Source: Amia ocellicauda (taxonomy: Eukaryota; Chordata; Actinopteri; Amiiformes; Amiidae). Taken from it: DNA of 64,000 nucleotides. The position numbers and the translations under genes are program-made. The notes under the pieces are model-generated. The model was not told where the DNA came from. It ran no database searches and worked only from the letters and a program-made list of their open reading frames with translations. The stretch covers positions 28,252,068 through 28,316,067 of the forward strand of contig NC_089853.1 of NCBI RefSeq assembly GCF_036373705.1. The letters are read 5' to 3'. This document shows, piece after piece, positions 52,401 through 64,000 of this stretch. Position 1 is the first letter of the stretch; each line of letters opens with the position of its first letter.

Positions 52401-55400
52401 TCCATCAGACGAGATGAGGGCTTTTAAGTGAAAAGGGAGATGCTGGTTTTACAGGGAGGCACCTGTACTGATCTTTTTGGTGCAGATGAACAGGAATGGT
52501 AATGAAAAGCAGGGTTCGGGCAGCTGCTCAGCTCTCCACTCCAGTGGAGATCAAAGGGCAGTACACTGATGTCAGAAACATATGATTATGAATGAGGAGT
52601 CGATTGTCATAAAATAAAGACTAGGGTGTTCAGTAAATGGTGCACATTGAGATAATGAGCTTTTGATGTTCCCATCCCGGCTGCATCGTAAAATATTAGG
52701 CTGGACCTAAGGCTGGGACTTCCTATTCCACTGTGGTTCATAAACTGTTTGTTTGCCTGGTCCTGTGGCATTAGATAATACAGATGGTACTAAACAATAC
52801 AAACCGTATGCACATCCATATGTATGGTGACATTTTGAACATGCTGCACCACCTGTTCAGATAATTCCACACAGGCCTCTTAGACTCACATGCTTCCTTA
52901 ACGCATCGCTCTAGTGATCCTTTCTTTGTGAATTAGTACCAGTTTCCTTTATGCACGTAGGTATATGTTTATTTATTTGTTTGTTTATTGATGCTTTATC
53001 AAATCGAGTTGTTGAGATGGGCGTATGATTTATTTCATCCTATACTTTTGCTGCCAAATTCTGTCTTCAATGGAGGGAGGAGGGGAAAAAAACACACACA
53101 AAAACAGCACACAATGAAAACCTCCTTGAGTGCAGATACCTCTTTCCTGTAGCTGTCTCTTCATGAAAATGAGTCTAGTTGTGCAGTTTGCAGCAGCCGT
53201 GGCTGTTCCCCAGGAAAAGGCGTACGTGTCTGCTGCTCTTTCATTGCACAATCCATCACCCCGCTTACAGTCCACCCGGGATGAAGATTTACAGCGTTGG
53301 CAGTAACTCAGTAAATTGTGCACTGGCCCCTGAGCTGGTGTGTGAAGGCGGCAGCCCCCTGCTCAAAGATAACCTGCTCTGATCTAATGAACAGCAGCAC
53401 AGCATGGGCATTGGGGGAGGAGGAGTTGGGGGGAAGTTGGATGCAAGAGCTTCAGACACGACTGATTTCCCATCTGTTTTTGTCGACTTTAACAATCCAG
53501 CAGCTCTTATTAAAGCTCGCAGGGTTATTGATCCAAATACCCTTCCCAGATTAATGAGGAAGCTCCATTATCCAGCCTCCTCAGAAATGAAGATACAAGA
53601 CCTGCCTGCCAGAGAGGAGGCTGCCAGCAGGGTCCCCTCACGCAGCCATGTGACTTCACACATCAGGGGCAACCCCACCCGAGCCGCGCTCTGCTGCTTC
53701 CGAAACGACAACACGAGTTCACATCAAAGAGATATATGGAGGCTGGTGTGGGACCGCACTTGGGATTGTGTGCCAAAAAAGTCTCCACTCCCAGACCAAG
53801 ATCAGTTTTACCAGGAGGATACCCTTAAAACAGCAAAAGGCATTAATCGAAACTTCCTTCTCCATCTGTCAGTTCGGTCGCTTGTTTTTATATATCACCT
53901 TTGCATGGTGGCAACTGAATATGAATTGCGTACAAGTCATGTAACTCTGTTTTGCGATTTTTGAAAAGCACCAAAATAAACATGCCTTCTTCCGCAAAGT
54001 GTGTGCAGGCTTTTTGCCCTGACTGTAATAAATAAATAAACAAATAAATAAACCCAGAAAGGTCACACTAGAGAGGAGGGCAAACAACACATCATTCTTA
54101 TCAAGTTTAAAGAAGGTTATTGATCCAAGATCTTCTCAGGCATAATATGCTTGTAAATCAGCGTCCTAAAGATGCTTTGACAATATGTTTCATAAACTCA
54201 CCATTCTTTCACCCTGGAAAGAAATGCCTCCTGCCTTCTGTCCTGGAAATATGTTCCTCCTGAAATGGGGTCTGTTTAGCCTACCACCGTTGCTTTTACC
54301 CAGGGTTGCGTGTGGCAGGTCACACTTGTCAGAAGCCTGTACTCAAATCATTGCTGCAATGTTTCCTAGTTTTTGTTCAACGCTTAAAAAAGCTTCTGTA
54401 TTCTCTTAAATATCTTTAATCGTATCTTGTTCCATTTTTAAACCAGGTTGACGTTTCTATTGGGCATGTCACATGACTTAATTTCGGTTTTGGTCTCTCA
54501 GTGCATCATTGTACCTTTCATCCTGTTATGATTTTTCCTCTCCCCCCACCCCGCAATACTTTTCCTGTTTATTTCAAATTCTAATCATTTGTGGGTGGAC
54601 AGATCTTAGCATAGCCGATCTTAATTTTCTCCCCAGCTGCAAGCAACATGCTGTTCTAGAGTGTTTTTATCACCATTAGTCCTCTTTTGGGGGAGTTTCG
54701 CAGGACACAAGCAGAATTGGGATACATCTGACAAGAAAAACCAAAACGAAAAAAACAAAAACTGCAACTCAGTGTTGAAGGCTGGATTAGTACAAGCTAC
54801 TAGTGCCCTTGTTAGCCAAGTTGAATGGCCAGCTGTTATGTTTGTGTTTCCTTCTGGGGTAATGTGATATTTATAAGCAGAAAATCCTTTGTTTCAGAGG
54901 GAGAGAGAGAGATGTAGAAAGATCTTGGATTCCTGCCAGGAACAGTAGCTTTTTTTTTTTTTTTTCTTTTTTTTTTTTTTCTTCCCCCCCTCTCTCTATC
55001 TCCCTTAGTCCCTCCCTTGGTTTTTCTGTGTGAATCCCCGATAGCTTTTCATGTATACTGTGGTTTCTTATTCCGCTTTCCATAATTTCAGTCCTAGCTT
55101 CTGAATTTGTTTTCCTGTCAGGGGGTTCTCAGTGAAGTATTCAATTTCTGAGAGAGCAGGCTTGGTTATTTGCTGTGTTGTGTGGTACAGGGATGTAGCC
55201 CCCCTGTCCTCTCCTTCCCCCTTTTCTCTCTTTCTCTTTATGTACAGGGCTTTCTGCCATCAAAGAGAGGTCAGACAGCATGTGATTGTGAAACACAGTA
55301 TAAAATATTGCCAGGAGGGTCACAGCATTGAATGGCAACTCGGCTCTGCTACAGCTCTTGAATTGCATAGAATAAATAAGGATAACTGTCAGCTATTCTA

Positions 55401-58400
55401 CTGAATTGCTTTAAATCTTATTAGGTTTAAAAACAGCCACCTTCATATCATGGATTTTTATAGTCTTTTAAAACAATGTTACTTCTCTCTTTATTTCTAT
55501 AGATGCATATTATATAAATACACACACATATTATACATGTATTATATACATTAAATATATATATATATATATGTGTATATATATATATATATATATACAG
55601 CTCTGGAAAAAAATAAGAGACCACTTAACATTGATTTCTGAACTTGGTGTGGTCTCTTAATTGTTTCCAGAGCTGTATATATAAATTAATAAAATATATT
55701 GCCAATGTATTTACTATGAATATAAACAGATTTTTCAGATTCCTTTTTTATTCCTGATTTGCTTCCAGGAAGTTTATTTGAAATTAAGCCTAAACAATCT
55801 TTGTTGTAAGCTGTTGCTGTCCAAGGCAAATTGGTCAAATTTGCATGAGCTGCAACGCCCTGAAAAAACTATGGTTTATTTGCAGTAAAATACATACAGA
55901 TAATTACATTTTGTCATCATATTCGTATTCCAGGGTTACTGTACCTGCAAAATTCAAAGAAATACAATTTCTCAACTCCCTTTTTAATTTGCTTTGTATC
56001 ATTAAATATTGAATATTTCTAGAGTTGCATTATTAGATTTTTATTTATTTTAGATTATTTAGATTTATATATTTTTTTATTGCTGTCACGGTTTTATACG
56101 GTCACTGTATGTATTTCCACTGTCTATAAAAATCTGTACTGCATGCACGTATACTATTTGCAGATTGATTTGAGTGCGATAGAATTAGTTAGCACTTAAA
56201 ATAAGTTCAGGATATAAACCTGGTAAATGTAATGGAAATTACTTGTCAGTGTCAGTAAATTGTAAACAGCAACAATCCTTGTATCCAAATCCCTCAGTGT
56301 CTTAAAATTATTTTCCTTTAAGCCTAATTTAACTAATTACTCGACATCCCTGATTATTAATTGTTGTCCTTAACGGAGGTGCCGTGTTCCCTCATTGTGC
56401 TGTTTACTGTCAGGGGAGTGCGTTTCTGGAAGGTGGAAATCCAATTCGCATTCAGGCAGTACAGGGCATATTTTTGCACCAGGCAGATTTGAGTGTCACG
56501 CCATGGTGGAGAGCTGCAGCAGCACTATGCGTTGTTCAGTAACTGCATTATTAATGGCTTAGCTGGTGCAGTGGATTAATGTTCTGTCTTAATCTGGCTG
56601 ACATTTACCTCCTTTATTTGGGTCATCATCCAGCAGGAGCAAAGTCGTCAGATCGCAGGAGGACTCGGCCTCTTGGGTGGGTTCAGCTTTTCTGCCCTTA
56701 ACTGTACAGTTCTGCCTCAGTTAGCCTTTGTTATTGACAGAGGAAAAGAACAAAAAAAATTGTCTTGGAAGTCTTGCTTCACCAGGTCAAAGATTCTCAT
56801 TTGTGTTTCTTTGGCACGGATTTGGCTGACGGAATATCATCCATTTCCCAGCAACAGATAGTGCATACTTGCAGTATAGCTCTTGATTTGGCTTTTCTAC
56901 ACTTGCACTCTTGTTGCCTGTCCCCTTTTGTGTGTTCAGTGTGATTAGTTAAAAATAAATGGGAGCCCAAGCAGAACTAAAAAGTGAAAGTGAAATCTAA
57001 ATGAGGCATGCCACTGTTTTTTTAAACTAATACTATCCCTGCACGTGGCCAGGAAGAGGTACATTTGCAACTAAAACTAAAGCCATATCAATATACAGAA
57101 TTAATTCACTTCTGTATTTTTTTTTAAATTATATATACAGACAGAGGGGTTATGTTAGAGTTGACACCAAACAGGAAACTTGTTGAAGAACATGATTCCA
57201 TGAGGAAAATCACCAACAACTAAGTAGGACATTCTCACTGATCTCCTGAATGGTATTTCTTTAAGAGCCTGTGTCCTAAGCAGTTGCCTCACATGCACAT
57301 CATTGCATCCCATTGAGAAGCTGAGCCAGGCTCCGCGCTGTCACTCAAGCTGAGTTACTTTGACTAATGAGGCGACAAGAGTCCAGATCTCACAAAACAG
57401 CAGACAGCAGCTCACTGCCTGCAGTTGCTCAAGTGTCTTGGGCTGTGGGACTGAAAAAACAACTGGGTTTCAAGCACTGCATCGTCCTTGCCAGCACACA
57501 CAGCATAAGACTTGATTACATTTGCCTTAAACAGGGAGCAGCAGGCAGAGGGTCCAGGTAAATCCAGATATGTGAACACATCAAAAATACTGAATGGAAG
57601 CTGGATAGTGGATTCGCTTAACAGAGGAATTCTAGAACAGAAAAGAATTGTTTTGTTCTTTAATATTATTATTAAGTAATATGAAGTTCAAACATTATCC
57701 ATGATATGCTTCACAAATTGACAATTGTTGTCTGAGACTGGTGCTGTCTGAGATGGTGTCACTGAATTCTATATATAATTTATCTTCCAGCTGCATCAGT
57801 TGTCATTTAGCTATAACTGTCCCTCTTTTAGTAAGTGATATTTTATAGTTTCCTAGTTGTTGATGTGTTGATTACTTTAATCATCATAGATCAGTTTCGG
57901 TGGAGTTCCTTGATTGACAACTTGAGATTTTGGGATGACGTGCCGGTTAGTCACGCTATTCAGATTCACTTGTCATTTTCACAGGGTTCTGTTTATAGTT
58001 CGTGTCATACTGAATTGGTGAAATAATGGCACTGTTCCCATTTATATATGCGGTATTAATGTTGACTGTGAAATATGATTTGAATATTCAACTGGGACTG
58101 CCTTAAACATGGAAAATTGTTTAAAAGTAATTTAAAATGAATATGAATAATAATAATAATTACTCCAATGGCTGTGTCTGTGCTTTCTAATAGACTTTAC
58201 CTTTTTCTCACTGGCCTGTTAGTGTTACGTTCCTGTACATTTGTCTTTGTTTGAAATAACTCATTATTTAGTGGAGGTTATGAGATGTTGAACACAATTT
58301 TAAATGATTTTTTTTTTTTTTTTTGAATGACCAATTTTGGTGATGTTGTGCAATGTATTTGTTTTCCATTTGTCTATGGCATGTTGAGGCAGTGATGTCA

Positions 58401-61400
58401 TTAAAAAAAAAAATGGTTCAGAACTCCAAATTCCACACAGCCAGTGTAATGTGTGAACTGTACAGCAAAAATAAATGACTTAATGAAACCTGTCATCATA
58501 AGTACATGGCCAGTTCGACATGATATAAACATTGAACACTGCAGCTCTTCATGGGCAATGCAGAAATGAAGTGTGTGTGAATGCTGAGGCTCAACCTTTT
58601 TATTGTACCCGTCTCCTTTCCTGGCCATCTCAGACTCTTGTAATAACAGATCCTCTTCAAACACTCTGGCTCTGTCTCCGTCTCAAGAGGGAGATCAATG
58701 ACAGTTGTTTCCTTGAACTCATTTATATATTTTTTCCCCTTTTCTTTCCAATGGCTAAGCAAAGTTCTAAGCTGTTATCGTTTTCAACTCTTCACCTTGG
58801 CATGTGTCGAAATCGTGAAGAAGGACTTTGATAACACATTGACTCAAGACCTTGACTGCTCTACTTAGAAGAGGTCAGGAGTCGTATGTTTTTTGAGTGA
58901 ATCGTATGCATAAAAATATGGGCCGTATGTGTGTAACCTTGCTTGGTGGTATTTGGTACTCAGTATTTCCTTTCAAACAATAAATCACATCTTACTTTCT
59001 ATATTTAAACTGGGGGGGTGGGTGGGCTGGAGTTCAAGTAGTAGGTGGGATGAGGGTTGTGACATTGTGTGGTACTGTGTTCAACTGGTGTATTTCTTTA
59101 CCTAGTTTCTTCTCTATCTTCAAACAGAATGGGAATAAAATCGATGTTATTAACCTCCTGGCTCCCTGTGACTTCCAAAGGCTGCGGCATTCAAACCCAA
59201 CAATAAAGGAAGGAATTCCTCTTGTGTTCCTCAGCAGAGGGTGTTTTCATGTTCTCCTTTTCAATTTCTCCAGCTCAGCCTCTGCACCACACACAGATTT
59301 CTTTTCTTCCCCCCGCCCCCCACCTCCCTCCCTTTTTTTTTTTGTCCTTCGGAGGGCCTTCTCCAAAGCCAGTCCTCTGAACCAGGAGGCTTGCCAATGA
59401 ATCCCTTTTATTACACTGAGATTGAGTGCAGCCAAGCAGGCCAGCCGCCGCACACCCCTATTACCGCTCCAGTGCGGCTCGGGAGATTGCTTGTCTCTGC
59501 CTCTTAATTGGCGACAGCAGCTGAATGGCACAAGTGCAGTGAGGAGTAAATAGGTGGCCGGACTGGGCTCGCATGCAGATGGCGATGGGCTCCAAGCTCC
59601 AGCCCCCCGTGAAACCGCCTAATGCCAGGGGTGCTTTTGTTGGGGCTTAGATGTGCTCCAGCTCTGATGCTGTAAATGTTCTGGCAGGCCTCTGTCCAGC
59701 TCTCTTAATATGGATGTCATGGATTTCATGTTACAGGAGCGATTGCCTTGTCATTCTGGCAATATCCCAGTAAATTGAAAAGAATGATCCCATTATTTTC
59801 TTGGCAGCGTTTAGGGCCAGTTGGAATACAGAGCATCCTTGTGTGTGTGTGAGTGAGTGAGTGAGTGAGACTGAGTCTCAGTGTGTGTCTGCGTGAGTGT
59901 GATTCTGAGAGTGTGTGTGTGTGTGTGTTACTGACTGAGTGAGTAAGTGAGATTGTATGTGTTTGTGTGTGACTGCTTGAGTGTGATTGTGAGAGTGTGT
60001 GTGTTACTGACTGAGTAAGTAAGTGAGATTGTGTGTGTGACTGTGAGTCTCAGTGTGTGTCTGCTTGAGTGTGATTGTGAGAGTGTGTGTGTGTTACTGA
60101 ATTAGTGAGTAAGTGATATGAGATTGTGTGTGTGTGTGTATGAGATTTTTCTCTCAAACACTGAAAGTTCTAGCAAAGGGCTCCAAAACACATTAAGCAC
60201 TACAGCAATTCCAGGACACGGTATTTAATACACCCCAAATAGGATTAGCTAGACACAATCTCCCCTTCGCCAGCTGAAATGTTTTTTCCAAATGTAGAAA
60301 ATACTGAGAAAATAATACACTTTGACGATGACCTTCTCATCAGGGTCTTTTGTATATTTGAATTCAGGGAGCTTTATCGTGTCATGTGTCCACACTGATT
60401 GAAATGCAGTAAGCTGCAGCTTGAATTTGTACTCACTCTTCCTTCCATCTGGATTGTTGCTGCCCATGTGTGGACCTCCTACTGAAATTATATCATGAGT
60501 GCCCTTGCATCATTTTTATCATTTTCATGAAACTTATTTTGAGTTCATACTAACAGGAAAACATTTATTAATTTGTTTTTGTTCATCAATACATTATTTG
60601 AATGTGTTATGTTTGTTCAAAGGCAGGTTTCTAATCATATCCATGTAGGAATCTGTGTTAATATGGTATTACCTCATCCTTTCTGTGTTTCAAAATGTAA
60701 ATGGGCAGTAATGCTGACTGAAGGTTGAACCAGATGAAATTACATACTGTGTTGATTAACGTAGTATGGAAGCAATTACATGGGATTGGGTTGGAGGGGT
60801 GCAGTGCAGCGGCTTCAGAAGTTCATTAGTTAATGGAGGATCAAAGATCTGGCAAACTGCAGTGTTTCAGATGAGCTGAAGCAGGCTGTGATTCAGGGGA
60901 TAGATGAACACGTACAATTGAAGGGTCGATCTCATCAGTTCAGCCCCTAAAACAGCAGTCCTGAGTTAATACCATGTGTGACTGGACTGAGAGAGCAGTG
61001 CGCTACTCACATATACACCTACTTAAGAGATTACTTGCCTTTAACCAAGGACACCTCAAAAATGTGGAATTAAATCCTGATAATTTCACTTTCTTACAGA
61101 TTTCTCAACCAGCTTCTTAATTCAATGTTTTAAATTAATGTAATTGAATTATTAGTCTCCTGATAATATTTTTGGTCTATTTGATCCAATAAAAGTTTGA
61201 TTTAAGCTGTGTACTGAGTACTAGGTTATATAATCCAAGGTGTTCAGTCCTATTCTTCTCTAATATCCTATTATATGAGGTCTGCCTGATTCTCCAGTGT
61301 GGTTCTGGTTTTAAGTATTATTTGTGTTGCTGCCTCACACTAGCATTAAGAGCAGCTTCCTTGGCTCAAGTGCTCTACAAAGCAGGTTTTCATGAAGTGT

Positions 61401-62361
61401 AAAGGGTAAATAGGTCAGTGATGCTGAAAAGTCCATTGACATGGTATTGAGTAAAATCTTTAACCTCATTTTTAGATTTTGTCTCTTTTATCTTTTGCTC
61501 TATTATATATTTCTCTTAAACAACTTTGATGTTCATTTCCGCCTCCTGTGCACTTGCCTGGCGGTCAGAATCTATTATTATAAAACAAAAATAACGGTAA
61601 ATGTTATAATTTCCAGAGAGAACAAGGCCAAACCACATGGATTACTTCACTCAATGAGTAATAACTGAAGTAACAGAGTACAGATGATCTGCTTTGCTCC
61701 CCTGAGATGTTGTATCCTGTATCGGGTCATGCATTTCTGCACAGGAAAAAGAATATAAACTGTGTTGGTGAATATATACACTTGCGAAACTCTAGCTACA
61801 TGAGACGTGCATAGGAATTGACTTCTGTTTAAATCCAGTGACTGATACAAAGGTCGGTATTTGTGGATTAAATATTTTTTTAGGATTATACCTGGATGTA
61901 CAGAATGTCTGTGTGTCATTTTACAATAGTTTTTTTCTGTTCACCCCCCCCCACCACACACACACACACACATACACACACATACACACACAACACACTC
62001 TTGTCAGCAGTCATAAATGTGTCCAATTATGGTGAGATTTAGTCTGAGAAGATTAATTGCAGTTCTGTCTCCCACAATGACAGCAAGTCCAGGTCCCAAG
62101 CTCTGTCTTATGATATTAGTAAGAACAAGACTATTGTTGAGTTTTGGTTTTGTCTGGACTTGGTTTAATTCCCTCCCACCTTCTCCCTCTCAGATCCTTG
62201 CATTTCTTGAGATTGAAAATGCCACTCTGTCAGCTCCCTTCTCCCTTTTTCCTTGCAGCACCCAAAGACCTGTGAGGAGTCTGGATCTCCATTTGTCTTC
62301 ATCTGCTCCAACCCTCAAGAACTGCTGGTGAAGTTCCCCATGAAAGGGAAGCACAAGATCT
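46112..62361 (+). CDS. trip4: Activating signal cointegrator 1 (TRIP4/ASC-1), last exon outside window
   Basis: Subunit of the ASC-1 complex, a transcription coactivator also acting with the ASCC helicase in ribosome quality control (known). Exons: 46112-46191, 46714-46889, 47057-47193, 47368-47583, 47826-47904, 48300-48429, 48769-48987, 49588-49714, 50189-50373, 50952-51076, 51469-51560, 62259-62361. Phases agree throughout and encode about 556 residues; vertebrate TRIP4 is about 580. Start MSDSLLRWCVDQLNHKFGLE. Residues 132-205 hold the C2HC5-type zinc finger: GRHPCDCLAQKH, NNCLTCGRIVCEQ, GPCLFCGTLVC. A conserved RRTQVIDDESDYF opens exon 7. The ASCH domain begins near residue 430 (GGYCLSMHQPWASLL) and continues through VEGRTWYTSHRGRLWIAAAA and YPTGCLLGCVNVIDCLSQ. 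The visible part ends KFPMKGKHKI plus one base, which fits a following Trp codon. Intron 10 has a GC donor. Confidence 0.96.
46359..46411. repeat. (TG)n(TA)n microsatellite
   Basis: TG units followed by about 20 TA units in trip4 intron 1. Confidence 0.92.
51077..51082 (+). other. trip4: GC-AG splice donor of trip4 intron 10
   Basis: The exon ends AGAACAG and the intron starts GCAAGT. Using this GC donor makes phase 1, and G plus CC from the next exon gives Ala followed by PDFPKEYPTG. The nearby GT at 51,081 would give phase 2 and an immediate TGA. The flanking CAG|GCAAGT is the usual strong context of functional GC donors. Confidence 0.85.
55556..55597. repeat. (TA)n array
   Basis: TA units with GTG interruptions, directly left of the second MITE copy. 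Confidence 0.9.
55598..55675. mobile_element. Short palindromic MITE, copy 2
   Basis: 78 bp from CAGCTCTGGAAAAAAATAAG to TTGTTTCCAGAGCTG, flanked by TA on both sides. It is nearly the same as 6,472-6,547, and here the inner arms AAGAGACCAC and GTGGTCTCTT also pair. The strong palindrome and TA target fit a Tc1/mariner MITE. Confidence 0.82.
59840..60150. repeat. GTGA/GTGT-rich minisatellite
   Basis: Tract of TG and GTGA words in which a longer unit recurs: GCGTGAGTGTGATT near 59,891, GCTTGAGTGTGATTGTGAGA near 59,975 and again near 60,063, so three units of about 84-88 bp. The first ends with a (GTGA)n run. Confidence 0.8.
61956..61993. repeat. (CA)n microsatellite
   Basis: CA units with occasional TA, preceded by a C-run, in trip4 intron 11. 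Confidence 0.9.
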
Positions 62362-64000
62362 GTAAGTCCTTCCTCCTCCATGTTGTGATGAAAGCGGCCT
62401 CGGCTCAGCTGGGCCGTCACAGGGATTGTTTTGCACACACAGCTGCGTGTGAAGGCGAGCTTTTATTGTCTGGACCCTTGGGGAGCTTTGGTGTCGACAT
62501 TCAGTCACCTTTGATTGGTGTGCTTTGTGGAGCCGCTCTTTCAGGACACTGATACTCCTTAGCTTCTGTCTGTTATTTTTATTAGATCTCGGTAGCCGCT
62601 GCTTAACTCTGCGGTAACCTCTTTGTCTCAGAGGCACAAGTTTAGATTATGGGCTGCTTTTACATCAGTCATTCTCTTCCTCTTAATTTCTACTTATCAT
62701 GAACTCATTAAGCAACACCGATACAAAGCTTTTGTGGTGAGGGTCTATTGAGCTTTGAAAGTTAAAACGAATGTTCATGGCTTCACTAGAAGATATTGTG
62801 ACCAAACCAGTTTAGTCTGTATGTGAAGCTGTATTAAAGAACTGAAATAGCAGTTCCCTTATTTTATTTATTTATTGGACCTCAAGACATAAATAATTAA
62901 TAATAAATAATAATACATTGATTGATGCATCTCTTACATCCAGATAAGTGATTGATGTTGTCATTCTCAATCAAGACTTGCCCCTGCAGTTTGTGTCTGT
63001 GGTGTCGTAAGAGACACACGTCCACCTGGGCACAGGGAATGCCAAACTGATCTCCTCTCTTCTCTGTGTGACTCCAGTACACAGGCACATGTCAACCTGA
63101 GCAGTGTTGTTCTGCTCCTGGGCATTCATGTACAGCCCTACAATTGAGCTTCCTCTGAGTTCTCAAAGCCTATGTGGGCAAAAATAAAAAGGTAGACTGG
63201 CAGTGCGCAATAAATAATTCACACAGTCCGTTTCAGTTCCCAGGGAGTGCGAGTTATTTGAATGCAGTTTAAAGCAGAGAAGCTTTTAAAATAAATGATT
63301 ATGCGCAGGCTGGGTATAAAAATTGGGTCTCTTAAAGTGTCTCCAGGACTGAGAGGGAGAAAGCGCTGAATTGGAGCCATTTGAAGATCCCCATTTGCCT
63401 CCTCCCCAACCAGTTCCCAAGTCACCACAGGTTTCCTCCCAGAGCGATGAGGAGGTCAGGCCACAGTGGGCAACTCATATAACCTGGACATCCGCCAGCA
63501 TTCCCTTGGAGGACTAATCCTGCATAACAGACACTGGCTTTTACCAGCCGAGCCACTCCAATGACTCAGTGTGATTTCCTGGAGGCCATGGTGTAAAAAA
63601 AGCCTCCCTGTGTCATTGAAAGGGTAATAGGGGAGGGAGGCCTATTTTGGCCCCTACAGTGGGTGTTTGTGCTCGAGTTTTATAACCATTGCCCTCAAGG
63701 TTTTTCAATCTTGAGTCTGTCTGACACTGGTTTGTTTAATTGCAAGGTTTTTGGTTTTTTTCTTTGTCTAAGCTGTGCACCGTGAGTGTTTGTTTTTCCT
63801 TGTACAGCACATTAAACCGAGGCAACCTTTGTACTTTACAGTCCTCAAACTTTAGGCAAAAACAGAGAGACTGGAGCGTGGTAACATTTAACATGGAAAT
63901 GACATGCATTCAGGTGCTGATTGAGACCGATCATTAACATGCCCTCTATCTGTGAAATCTGTGACATTTGGAATTGCATTGGGCCAGAACTGTAATATTG
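62362..64000 (+). other. trip4: Start of trip4 intron 12
   Basis: Follows the GTAAGT donor at 62,362. No acceptor followed by the expected Trp-initiated terminal exon is found, so the final exon lies beyond the window. The 63,360-63,680 stretch is high-complexity sequence of unknown role. Confidence 0.6.

Larger units (their letters stand above)
51561..62258 (+). other. trip4: Large trip4 intron 11
   Basis: A 10.7-kb intron with no further exon recognised. It contains the MITE copy at 55,598, TA and TG arrays, T runs (54,951-54,980) and a minisatellite-like tract (59,840-60,150). The stretches 52,080-52,900, 53,150-53,830 and 59,400-59,830 are of balanced composition, free of simple repeats and rich in homeodomain-like words (e.g. 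CTGATTAATTATAAATCAAT near 52,163). They are the best candidates for conserved regulatory DNA, by inference only. Confidence 0.55.

Noticed and set aside
53404..53964. Open frame of 186 codons on the + strand
   Set aside because: It is inside trip4 intron 11, with no recognised domain and no clear initiation or splice context. Treated as chance or a by-product of conserved non-coding DNA.

Overview
This window looks like nuclear DNA of a ray-finned fish. Genes are split into short exons with GT-AG introns, and the intergenic and intronic DNA is AT-rich with many (TA)n and (CA)n microsatellites. Three Tc1-type transposons of kinds common in fish are present, along with palindromic MITEs, a small hAT-type element and a dispersed repeat family. 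Species cannot be named from the sequence alone. Four protein-coding genes and four intronic snoRNA genes are supported.

Layout. (1) 1-33,030: the 3' three quarters of csnk1g1 (casein kinase 1 gamma 1, + strand). The exons carrying the start and the ATP-binding loop lie before the window. Eight constitutive exons and two frame-preserving alternative exons (111 nt and 24 nt) run from 9,087 to the stop codon at 26,899, followed by a probable 6 kb 3'UTR. Its introns hold the three large Tc1 elements. (2) 34,580-38,885: rps17 (eS17, + strand), complete, five exons. Each of its four introns carries one copy of a 129-nt H/ACA snoRNA whose second hairpin has a guide pocket for 18S rRNA ACGGG-U-G-ACGGG, matching the SNORA71/U71 target as I recall it. 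(3) 39,400-45,082, - strand: a five-exon, 197-residue CFAP97-domain protein gene (cfap97d2-like), convergent with rps17. (4) 46,112 to beyond the window end, + strand: trip4 (ASC-1), 12 exons visible. It is divergent from the cfap97d2-like gene across a 1 kb spacer with a CpG-containing NRF1-like palindrome. The eleventh trip4 intron is 10.7 kb and contains high-complexity blocks that could be conserved regulatory DNA. The last trip4 exon lies past 64,000.

The genes do not form one pathway. Csnk1g1 is a membrane-anchored kinase (Wnt/LRP6 signalling). Rps17 and its snoRNAs serve the small ribosomal subunit, one as protein and the others as rRNA modification guides. The CFAP97-family protein is a predicted ciliary/flagellar factor. 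Trip4 belongs to the ASC-1 complex (transcription coactivation and ribosome quality control). The most noteworthy signal is the one-snoRNA-per-intron array in rps17, where the substitutions checked between copies keep the folded structure.
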